This document shows positions 57,567 through 64,000 of a stretch of DNA of 64,000 nucleotides, one piece after another (position 1 is the first letter of the stretch; every line of letters begins with the position of its first letter). Source of the stretch: Pseudomonadota bacterium (GTDB lineage Bacteria; Pseudomonadota; Alphaproteobacteria; Sphingomonadales; Sphingomonadaceae); NCBI GenBank assembly GCA_021847605.1, contig JAJZQN010000012.1:1-64000 (forward strand), given 5' to 3'. Made by a program: the position numbers and the translations under genes. Under the pieces are notes generated by a model that ran no database searches, was not told the origin of the DNA, and saw only the letters and a list, made by a program, of their open reading frames with translations.

Positions 57567-58124
57567 TCAGAATTTTGCGACCACGCCCGCCATCGGGCGG
57601 ATCGAGCGGAAATTGCCGAACGTGTCTGCCTGAACGCGCAGGCGAATATTGCTGCTCTGGGCCGATCCGCCCATATCGGCAGGCGACAATTCGATGCCTG
57701 CGCCATAGGTGGTGCCATGGAAATCCGGGCTGTCGGGGCCGAGCGCATCAAAATTCACCCAGCGATAGCCGACCTTGCCAAAGATCAGGCTGTCTTTACC
57801 CGCCTTGATACCGGCGCGGCCCGCGACGCCATATTCCCAGTCAATGTCGCCCGAGATGCCTTTGGACGCCGTGCCTTCGACGCCGACGACCAGCGGGCCT
57901 GCGACATTATAGTTCACGCCGGCGACGCCTTCGACCATGCGCCCCTTATAACCGACGGGAGGAATGCCTTCCTTGCCGGTTTCGCTGTCATAATTGTCGA
58001 CGCCGCCCATCACGCCGACATAGGGTTCGATGCGGCGGGTGGAGGTAGCGCCTTCGTCCTGCGCCATGGCGGCGGCGGGAATGAGAGACGCGACGGCGGC
58101 TGCCGTGAGAAGCATGAATTTCAT
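57567..58124 (-). CDS. outer-membrane beta-barrel (opacity-like) protein
   Basis: 185 residues. Signal peptide ending AAAMAQ, then alternating-residue strands (RIEPYVGVMGGVDNY, GYKGRMVEGVAGVNYNV, GPLVVGVEGTAS, WEYGVAGRAGIKAG, LIFGKVGYRWVNF) and a C-terminal Phe (MAGVVAKF), as needed for outer-membrane insertion. About eight strands. Exact role unknown. Confidence 0.8.
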   Translation of the reverse strand: MKFMLLTAAAVASLIPAAAMAQDEGATSTRRIEPYVGVMGGVDNYDSETGKEGIPPVGYKGRMVEGVAGVNYNVAGPLVVGVEGTASKGISGDIDWEYGVAGRAGIKAGKDSLIFGKVGYRWVNFDALGPDSPDFHGTTYGAGIELSPADMGGSAQSSNIRLRVQADTFGNFRSIRPMAGVVAKF

Positions 58125-58282
58125 GGGGCGATACCCTTTTTCTATAGGAGATGTTGCAGCGGTTTGGACCCGCCGGGACGATCGGGCGCTGCAAGCGCTG
58201 CCATGTCGTCGGGGGGATAATGACCGGCGATGGGGTAAGGTTTCCGCACAAAATCGGAAAAAACGGACAAATGACGATTATG

Positions 58283-58308
58283 TGACGGAAAGGACACGCT
58301 TTCTGTCA
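58283..58308. promoter_or_regulatory. inverted repeat in a divergent intergenic region
   Basis: TGACGGAAAG and CTTTCTGTCA form a 10-base inverted repeat (one mismatch) with a 6-base spacer. It lies in the 311-base gap between the outer-membrane gene (minus) and the Tyr/Gly lipoprotein (plus); the rest of that gap shows nothing I can support. Possible operator. Confidence 0.3.
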
Positions 58309-58435
58309 TTGCGATGAACGAAAGTCTCCCTATCTGAACAAGAGATAAACGGGAGTGGAAAGCAGCGTTTTTCATTCACCACCAATTCAAGCTGGCCACG
58401 TTACGCCCGCATCAGATGATTAGAGGAGACAGGCG

Positions 58436-59101
58436 ATGACGGGCATCCGACATCGGTTTCTGGTGGCGATAGGTTTGGCTGGAGCGCTGGCGCTGGGCGG
58501 ATGCGCCTATGACGATGGTTATGGCTATGGCGGCGTCAGCGTGGGTAGCGGCTATTATGGCGGCGGTGGCTATTACGACCCCTATTATGGCCCCGGCTAT
58601 TATCAGCCGGGCCTGTATAGCGGCTGGTATGACGGCTTTTATTATCCAGGCAGCGGCTATTATGTCTATGATCGGGGTGGCCGTCGGTCGCGCTGGAACG
58701 ATGGGCAGCGGCGCTATTGGGAAGCGCGCCGGGCCGAACATCGGGGGGATCGTGGCCGTGGCCCCGACCGGTGGCAGGGACGCCCGGACGGCAATAATGG
58801 TCGTGGCGATGGCCAGGGCAACAACTGGAACCGCCCACGCCCACCACAGGGCACGCCCGGTGGCGATCCCGGCCGTGGCGGCTGGCGTGGCAATGACGGC
58901 AACCGCCCGCCACAGGCGACGCAACCGCGTCCGCAGGGTGAATGGGGCAATCGGCAGACGCCATCATTCCGAACGCCGCAGGCGACACAGCCGCGCCCCC
59001 AACGGCAATGGAATAACGGCCCGACGCCCTCGTTCCGCGCGCCCAGGTCTTCCGGCGGCGGTGCGGGACGCGATCGGGCGCCGCGGGTTCGTCCTAATTA
59101 A
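58436..59101 (+). CDS. Tyr/Gly- and Arg/Pro-rich low-complexity lipoprotein
   Basis: 221 residues. Lipobox ALGGC at residue 23. Residues about 24-80 are almost all Tyr, Gly, Asp, Ser and Pro (GYGYGGVSVGSGYYGGGGYY), and the rest is a basic Arg/Gly/Asn/Pro-rich region with an imperfect repeat, PQATQPRPQGEWGN and PQATQPRPQRQWNN. No catalytic fold. Probably a disordered, surface-exposed or wall-interacting lipoprotein. GAGGAGACAG precedes the ATG. Confidence 0.7.
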   Translation: MTGIRHRFLVAIGLAGALALGGCAYDDGYGYGGVSVGSGYYGGGGYYDPYYGPGYYQPGLYSGWYDGFYYPGSGYYVYDRGGRRSRWNDGQRRYWEARRAEHRGDRGRGPDRWQGRPDGNNGRGDGQGNNWNRPRPPQGTPGGDPGRGGWRGNDGNRPPQATQPRPQGEWGNRQTPSFRTPQATQPRPQRQWNNGPTPSFRAPRSSGGGAGRDRAPRVRPN

Positions 59102-59124
59102 TATCTAATTTGATGCGAGGTGGA

Positions 59125-59793
59125 ATGAAGAGGGGTTGGCTTTCGACTATCGCATTGCTTCCCATCCTGCTCGTCGCGGCGTGCGACGGGCGGGAGGAAA
59201 ACGCGATCAACAATCTGGCCAATGGCGCAAATGCCGCGCAGTTGGAAAATAATGTGCGGGCTGAGGCGATGGCGGTGATGGAACCGCTGGCACCGCCAGC
59301 GCCCGGCACGCCCGGCGGCCTGCCCGACGATCGCACGCCCATCATCGAAGGGACGATCGACCCCGACAGCGGTCAAGGCGCAGCGCAGGTGGTGCAGGGC
59401 TATTTCGGCCTGCTCGAAAGCAAAAAGTTCGAGGACGCGCAGGATCTGTGGGATCAGGAAGGCGCCATCGGATCGCAGGATGACGCGCATTTCGTCTCAC
59501 GTTTCCGGGGTTTTTCCGAAATTCACGCGAATATCGGCGCGCCGAGCGAGCCGGAGGGCGCCGCTGGATCGACATTCGTGACCGTTCCGGTGCAGGTCTA
59601 TGGCCGGATCGCCGCCAATGGGAAACCCTGGTACGCACTGCGTCAGGTGACGTTGCGCCGGATCAATGATGTGCCGGGATCGACCGCAGACGATCGGCGT
59701 TGGCACATCGAATCCATCGCCAACTACACGCCACCGCCTGTCGAAGAGCGGGAGGCCATTTCGATGACCGACGGCATGGCCACCAAGAAATAA
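59125..59793 (+). CDS. conserved hypothetical lipoprotein
   Basis: 222 residues from ATG 59125 (AGGTGG upstream; ATG 59113 is an alternative). Lipobox LLVAAC near residue 17. The mature part has a disordered Pro-rich segment, then a domain (about 85-200) with AAQVVQGYFGLLESKKFEDAQDLW and SRFRGFSEIHANIG, which looks like an NTF2/SnoaL-like cone fold. The fold is a guess from pattern. Twenty-three bases after the previous lipoprotein. Confidence 0.65.
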   Translation: MKRGWLSTIALLPILLVAACDGREENAINNLANGANAAQLENNVRAEAMAVMEPLAPPAPGTPGGLPDDRTPIIEGTIDPDSGQGAAQVVQGYFGLLESKKFEDAQDLWDQEGAIGSQDDAHFVSRFRGFSEIHANIGAPSEPEGAAGSTFVTVPVQVYGRIAANGKPWYALRQVTLRRINDVPGSTADDRRWHIESIANYTPPPVEEREAISMTDGMATKK

Positions 59794-59802
59794 AGGCAAA
59801 AT

Positions 59803-59837
59803 AAAAGCTCCGGTTCGCCATCGAACCGGAGCTTTTT
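59803..59837. terminator. bidirectional rho-independent terminator
   Basis: AAAAGCTCCGGTTCG / CGAACCGGAGCTTTT, perfect 15-base stem with a tetraloop, T-run on both strands. Serves the lipoprotein (plus) and the cyclophilin gene (minus). Confidence 0.9.
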
Positions 59838-59875
59838 AAAGGGAAGCGCCCCATCGGCGGGCACCCATCCTGTTA

Positions 59876-60328
59876 TCAGGCAACGGTCGCCTTGACGATC
59901 TTGCCCGGCGTGCGCGGCGGCTCACCCTTGGGCAGGGCGTCGACATATTCCATGCCCGACGTCACTTCGCCCCAGACGGTGTACTGGCCGTCAAGGAAGG
60001 TCGCATCGTCGAAGCAGATGAAGAACTGGCTGTTGGCGCTGTTCGGGTTCATCGCGCGGGCCATGGAGCAGACGCCACGGACATGCGGTTCGCGGCTGAA
60101 TTCCGCCTTGATGTCGGGCAGCTTCGACCCGCCCATGCCGGTGCCGGTCGGATCGCCGCCCTGCGCCATGAAGCCGGGGATGACGCGGTGGAAGACGACG
60201 CCATCGTAGAAGCCGTCCTTGGCCAGCGTGGCGATGCGTTCGACATGGCCGGGGGCCAGATCGGGCCGCAGCTTGATGACGACATCGCCGCCACTGTCGA
60301 GGGAAAGGGTCAGAGTTTCGTCGGCCAT
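59876..60328 (-). CDS. cyclophilin-type peptidyl-prolyl isomerase
   Basis: 150 residues, no signal peptide, so cytoplasmic. FHRVIPGFMAQGGDPTGTGMGG, GVCSMARAMNPNSANSQFF and GQYTVWGEVTSGMEYVDAL are the cyclophilin active-site segments (Arg in FHRVI, Gln in FMAQGGD). Single domain, PpiB type. Confidence 0.95.
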   Translation of the reverse strand: MADETLTLSLDSGGDVVIKLRPDLAPGHVERIATLAKDGFYDGVVFHRVIPGFMAQGGDPTGTGMGGSKLPDIKAEFSREPHVRGVCSMARAMNPNSANSQFFICFDDATFLDGQYTVWGEVTSGMEYVDALPKGEPPRTPGKIVKATVA

Positions 60329-60396
60329 GGGAAATCCTCTCTTGCCGGGGATGATCGTAAACGCCCCATATAGAGGCTCCCGCCCGCGATGGAAGT

Positions 60397-60410
60397 TTCT
60401 TGTACAAGAA
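60397..60410. promoter_or_regulatory. perfect 14-base palindrome before mgtE
   Basis: TTCTTGTACAAGAA lies in the divergent gap between the cyclophilin gene and mgtE, 69 bases upstream of the cyclophilin start. Size and symmetry fit a dimeric repressor site. The regulator is unknown. Confidence 0.4.
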
Positions 60411-60515
60411 GCATGATCGGTTCGCCTTCCCCCTTCGCAATTCGCCCCATTGCATTTCCATGGTGCATGGGCGAAAGCAGCCCCATGTTACAGGAACCGG
60501 ACAGTAGGGGGCGCC

Positions 60516-61955
60516 ATGAGCGAGCGCGGCGAATTTGCCGAACCCCTGACGCATGGGGACGATACTGACGAAGCGATCCTGGAACCGGCCGAAGCGAGCC
60601 GGGACGAGGATGACCGTCTGAAACCCGAATTTCTGTCCGCCGTGCTGGATGCGGTGGAGGATGGCGACAGCGAGACAGCGCGCGATCTGGTGTCGCCGTT
60701 GCATCCCGCCGACATTGCCGACCTTCTGGAACTCACCCCGTCCGAACGGCGCGCCGATGTGGCCGCGGCTCTGGGCGATCTGGTGGGTGCTGAAGTCTTA
60801 TCCGAACTCAATGATTATGTTCGCGACGACCTGATCGGTGCATTGGCGCCCGAACAGGTTGCCGAATTCGCCGCCGAACTCGATACCGACGACGCCGTCG
60901 CCATCATCGAGGATATGGAGGAGGCCGACCAGCAGGCCGTCCTCGACGCGATGGAGCCGGAAGATCGCGCCGCCATCGAAAGCGCGCTGTCCTACCCCGA
61001 AGAATCCGCCGGCCGTTTGATGCAGCGCGATCTGGTCGCGGTGCCGGAACATATGACCGTCGGGCAGGTCATCGACTATCTGCGCGACAATAATGACCTG
61101 ACCCGCGACTTCTGGGAAATTTTCGTCGTCGATGAAGGGCATAAGCCCATCGGCACCTGTCAGCTGAGCTGGGTGCTGACCTGCCCGCGCGGCATTCCCA
61201 TGGCCGACCTGATGAAGCGCGAACAGACGCTGATCCCGGTCGACATGGATCAGGAAGAGGTCGCGCTGCGCTTCCAGAAATATGCGCTGATCTCTGCCGC
61301 CGTCATCGACGGCAGCGGGCGCCTCGTCGGCATGATCACGGTCGATGACGTGGTCCACATCATTTCCGAGGAAGCGGGCGAGGACATCCTCCGCCTGTCG
61401 GGTGCAGGCGAAGGCGACATCAACGAACCAGTGATGGAAAGCTATCGCGGGCGCGTCCGCTGGCTGCTGACCAACCTCGTCACCGCTCTCGTCGCATCGT
61501 CCATCATTGGCGCGTTTGAAGGGACGATCCAGAAAATGGTGGCGCTCGCCACGCTGATGCCCATCGTCGCGGGCGTCGGCGGTAATGCGGGCAGCCAGAC
61601 GATGGCCGTCACCGTGCGCGCCCTTGCCACCAACCAGATTACCGGGTCCAACGCCCGCCGCACCATCCTGCGCGAAATCCGTGTTGCGGCGCTGAACGGC
61701 GTCACCGTCGCGCTGGTGCTGGGTCTGGGCGTATCTTTGGTGTTCCAGAATATGGCGCTGGGTGGGGTCATCGCCGCGGCGATGGTGACGAATATCGTGA
61801 CGGCGGGTCTGGCGGGCGCAGCGGTACCGCTGGCGTTCGACCGGCTCAATCTCGACCCGGCGGTGGCTTCCTCCATCTTCGTGACGATGATCACCGATTC
61901 GATGGGCTTCCTCGCTTTCCTTGGCCTTGCCACGGCGGCGGGATTGACCGGCTGA
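60516..61955 (+). CDS. mgtE: magnesium transporter MgtE
   Basis: 479 residues from ATG 60516 (AGGGGGC upstream). N-terminal MgtE_N superhelix (about 30-165, repeats such as LVGAEVLSELNDYVRDDLIGAL), two CBS domains (about 175-300), the connecting helix, and five membrane helices (about 318-478) with IVAGVGGNAGSQTMAVTVRAL and ITDSMGFLAFLGLA lining the pore. Cytoplasmic Mg2+ closes the channel in this family. Confidence 0.95.
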   Translation: MSERGEFAEPLTHGDDTDEAILEPAEASRDEDDRLKPEFLSAVLDAVEDGDSETARDLVSPLHPADIADLLELTPSERRADVAAALGDLVGAEVLSELNDYVRDDLIGALAPEQVAEFAAELDTDDAVAIIEDMEEADQQAVLDAMEPEDRAAIESALSYPEESAGRLMQRDLVAVPEHMTVGQVIDYLRDNNDLTRDFWEIFVVDEGHKPIGTCQLSWVLTCPRGIPMADLMKREQTLIPVDMDQEEVALRFQKYALISAAVIDGSGRLVGMITVDDVVHIISEEAGEDILRLSGAGEGDINEPVMESYRGRVRWLLTNLVTALVASSIIGAFEGTIQKMVALATLMPIVAGVGGNAGSQTMAVTVRALATNQITGSNARRTILREIRVAALNGVTVALVLGLGVSLVFQNMALGGVIAAAMVTNIVTAGLAGAAVPLAFDRLNLDPAVASSIFVTMITDSMGFLAFLGLATAAGLTG

Positions 61956-61978
61956 AACCAGTCCCCATTTAAGCCATG

Positions 61979-62054
61979 CCGTTCGCCCTGAGCATGTCGA
62001 AGGGCTGCATTTTCTGAAGACAGGACGGGGCTTCGACCGGCTCAGCCCGAACGG
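61979..62054. repeat. dispersed repeat family B, paired copy
   Basis: CCGTTCGCCCTGAGC and ATGTCGAAGGGC, then the inverted GGGGCTTCGACCGG and CTCAGCCCGAACGG. Same general plan as the copies in the his genes, with a different middle base set matching 29542-29574. Lies between mgtE and the DUF1489 gene. Confidence 0.75.
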
Positions 62055-62075
62055 ATATAGATAGACGCCTCTGCC

Positions 62076-62474
62076 ATGCCGCTGAACATCACCAAGATTG
62101 CCTTTGGCGCCGAAAGCCCCGCCACATTGCGCGCATGGCTGGAAAGCCATGCCGGGGAAGCACGCACCAGCACGCGATACCTGCCCAAGCGGCTGGAGGA
62201 GATGACAGGCGGCTCCCTTTACTGGATTCATGCCCATATGCTGGTCGGGCGCAGCCCGATTCTGGGCTTTGAGGAAACCGGACAGGGCCGATACTGGATC
62301 AGGCTGGAGCCGCGCCTCATCCCGGTGCGCAGCCAGCCCAAGCGCGCCCATCAGGGCTGGCGCTATCTGGAGGAATCCGCCGCACCCCCTGACCTGAATG
62401 ACGGTGAGGCCGACGATCTGGACGCGATGCCGCCCGCCATGCTGGGCGAGCTGACCAAATTGGGGCTGGTGTGA
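62076..62474 (+). CDS. DUF1489 family protein
   Basis: 132 residues. Characteristic motifs are NITKIAFGAESPATLRAWL, TRYLPKRLEEMTGGSLYWI and RLEPRLIPVRSQPKRAHQGW. The family is nearly confined to alphaproteobacteria and its function is unknown. Its end overlaps the GTG start of nadD (GTGA), so the two are coupled. Confidence 0.9.
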   Translation: MPLNITKIAFGAESPATLRAWLESHAGEARTSTRYLPKRLEEMTGGSLYWIHAHMLVGRSPILGFEETGQGRYWIRLEPRLIPVRSQPKRAHQGWRYLEESAAPPDLNDGEADDLDAMPPAMLGELTKLGLV

Positions 62475-63103
62475 CACGGCGGATCGGCCTGCTCGGCGGC
62501 TCTTTCAATCCCGCACATGGCGGCCATCGGGCCATTTCGCTCTTTGCGCTACGTGCGCTGGACCTTGATGAAATCTGGTGGCTGGTGTCGCCGGGCAATC
62601 CGCTGAAGCCCGCAAAGGGGATGGCGCCGCTGCCCGCCCGGCTGGCGCAGGCACAGCATATCGCCCGTCGCGCCCCGATTCGCGCAACAGCGATCGAGGC
62701 GCATCTGAAGACCCGCTATACCGTCGATACGCTGCGCGCGATCCGCCGCACACACCCGCGCAATCGCTTCATCTGGCTGATGGGCGCCGACAATCTGGCG
62801 CAATTCAGCCAGTGGCGCGACTGGCGCGACATCGCACGGCAAATGCCCATTGCCGTAATCGCCCGTCCGGGTTATGATAGCGATGCCCGTGGCTCTACGG
62901 CCATGAGCTGGCTGCGGCGCTTCGTCCGGTCCGCGCGCCAGAGTGCAGACTGGACGAATTGGAGACCACCGGCGCTCGTGCTATTGCGCTTTCGCCCTGA
63001 TCCAAGATCGGCAACCCTGCTGCGGCAGGCGGACCCCCTCTGGCATCGCGAATATGAAGCAACGTGTGTGCGCGATCCGCTCACGCGCCGGTTGATCGTC
63101 TAG
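62471..63103 (+). CDS. nadD: nicotinate-nucleotide adenylyltransferase
   Basis: 210 residues from GTG 62471. Adenylates nicotinate mononucleotide in NAD synthesis. IGLLGGSFNPAHGGHRAISL carries the nucleotidyltransferase HxGH motif; WLVSPGNPLKP and FIWLMGADNLAQFSQWRDW follow. The C-terminal ISTSSIR-type motif is not obvious, but the length and the first motifs are clear. Confidence 0.93.
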   Translation: MTRRIGLLGGSFNPAHGGHRAISLFALRALDLDEIWWLVSPGNPLKPAKGMAPLPARLAQAQHIARRAPIRATAIEAHLKTRYTVDTLRAIRRTHPRNRFIWLMGADNLAQFSQWRDWRDIARQMPIAVIARPGYDSDARGSTAMSWLRRFVRSARQSADWTNWRPPALVLLRFRPDPRSATLLRQADPLWHREYEATCVRDPLTRRLIV

Positions 63104-63115
63104 ATTGGAGTTTAA

Positions 63116-63505
63116 TTGTCTAACCTCGCCCCTGCCAACGATACCGCGCTCGGCGCAGAATCCGTGGCCGCCCTGCACGCCCTTGTCATGCAATCGCTCG
63201 ACGACGACCAGGCGCAGGAAACCATCTCCATCCCGCTAGAAGGCAAGAGCAGCATCGCCGATCATATGGTGATCGCGAGCGGCCGTTCGTCGCGTCAGGT
63301 CGCGGCCATGGCCCAGCATCTGGCCGAACGGATCAAGAAGGAAACGGGCCGTTCCGCACGGGTCGAAGGCCTGCCGGTCGCCGACTGGGTGCTGATCGAC
63401 GCGGGGGATGTGATCGTCCACCTGTTCAAGCCGGAAGTACGCAGCTTCTACAATCTTGAACGCATGTGGGGCTTCGTCGACGCGCCAGTCGCGGGCAACG
63501 CCTGA
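63116..63505 (+). CDS. rsfS: ribosomal silencing factor RsfS
   Basis: 129 residues. TTG start at 63116 with GGAG five bases upstream; no ATG fits. DHMVIASGRSSRQVAAMAQHL and DWVLIDAGDVIVHLFKPEVRSFYNLERMW are diagnostic. Binds L14 to keep ribosomal subunits apart in starvation. Between nadD and rlmH, the usual order. Confidence 0.94.
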   Translation: MSNLAPANDTALGAESVAALHALVMQSLDDDQAQETISIPLEGKSSIADHMVIASGRSSRQVAAMAQHLAERIKKETGRSARVEGLPVADWVLIDAGDVIVHLFKPEVRSFYNLERMWGFVDAPVAGNA

Positions 63506-63560
63506 ATTCGGGCGCCTGATCCCTTCGACAGGCGCGCGATGATTGGATAAGGGAGGGGCC

Positions 63561-63983
63561 ATGCTCCTCCATATTATCGCGCGCGGAAAGATCGGGCGGT
63601 CGCCCGAGGCCGAACTGGTCGACCGCTATGTCAAACGGCTGACCATGCCGTTCAAGATTACCGAAATGCCCGACCGGGGCGGCAAGCTGCCCCCCGTCGC
63701 GCCCGGCACCGTCACGGTGATGCTGGACGAAAAGGGCAAGCAGCTTGGCTCCATGGATTTCGCCCGTCGGATCGAGGGGTGGCGCGACGCGGGAACCCGC
63801 GAATGCCGCTTCCTGATCGGCGCGGCCGACGGCTTCGACGATGCGGAGCGGGCCAATGCGGACCTGTTGATCGCTTTTGGCGCCATGACATGGCCGCATA
63901 TGATCGCACGCGCGATGCTGGCCGAACAGCTTTGGCGCGCCTGCTCCATATTGGCGAACCATCCCTATCATCGCGAGGGGTAA
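63561..63983 (+). CDS. rlmH: 23S rRNA (pseudouridine1915-N3)-methyltransferase RlmH
   Basis: 140 residues from ATG 63561 (GGGAGGGGCC upstream). SPOUT methyltransferase with a C-terminal trefoil knot: MLDEKGKQLGSMDFARRIE, FLIGAADGFDD, and MTWPHMIARAMLAEQLWRA ending YHREG. Completes the nadD-rsfS-rlmH block. Confidence 0.95.
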   Translation: MLLHIIARGKIGRSPEAELVDRYVKRLTMPFKITEMPDRGGKLPPVAPGTVTVMLDEKGKQLGSMDFARRIEGWRDAGTRECRFLIGAADGFDDAERANADLLIAFGAMTWPHMIARAMLAEQLWRACSILANHPYHREG

Positions 63984-64000
63984 AGACTGGCACCCCGACT

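Overview
The window is ordinary chromosome from a sphingomonad (Alphaproteobacteria, order Sphingomonadales; Sphingobium or Sphingomonas is most likely). The evidence is high GC, dense gene packing with many ATGA overlaps, hemC-hemD-mitofilin divergent from tsaD, two UrcA-family genes, SspB beside hisB, DUF1489, MgtE, and LexA boxes of the alphaproteobacterial GTTC-N7-GTTC type. Placement rests on my reading of protein families and gene order; no search was run. No tRNA, rRNA or CRISPR array was seen.

Layout. 1-628: an alpha/beta hydrolase whose family resemblance stops after about 168 residues, where a possible mobile-element end begins. 760-10535: GlxA-type regulator, rmuC (with a LexA box), ppc, a c-type cytochrome lipoprotein, a HerA-like ATPase with a low-molecular-weight tyrosine phosphatase, a LacI regulator and a lipase-like hydrolase. 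10596-16707: hemC-hemD-mitofilin on the minus strand, then tsaD-gpsA and a polysaccharide flippase on the plus strand. 16729-24509: adenosine kinase, EI24 membrane protein, small lipoprotein, queG, a NatAB-type ABC exporter, msrB and a GT-C-like membrane protein. 24660-31375: FAD oxidoreductase, two urcA genes, purH, fumC. 31544-35207: a TPR/GT41 glycosyltransferase and a glycosyltransferase-methyltransferase fusion.

35481-40078 holds sspB and the histidine genes hisB-yciI-hisH-hisA-hisF-hisE. A tiny PEP-CTERM gene with a good sigma-54 promoter sits between hisF and hisE. 40157-45383: membrane protein, histone-deacetylase-family hydrolase, two L,D-transpeptidases around a small lipoprotein, FKBP isomerase and rpsU. 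45631-52284: class II aldolase, a 1191-residue fused hydantoinase/oxoprolinase, a small membrane protein and a CHASE3 hybrid histidine kinase.

52506-57444 is the most interesting stretch. A Tat-exported D-amino-acid-oxidase-like protein appears circularly permuted. Divergent from it is a radical SAM, membrane protein, hemerythrin, DUF4130-UdgX gene set whose promoter carries a LexA box. I read it as an SOS-inducible DNA repair or modification cassette. 57567-63983: outer-membrane barrel, two lipoproteins, cyclophilin, mgtE, DUF1489, and nadD-rsfS-rlmH.

Three families of short dispersed repeats lie in the gaps, some of them inside the his gene cluster.
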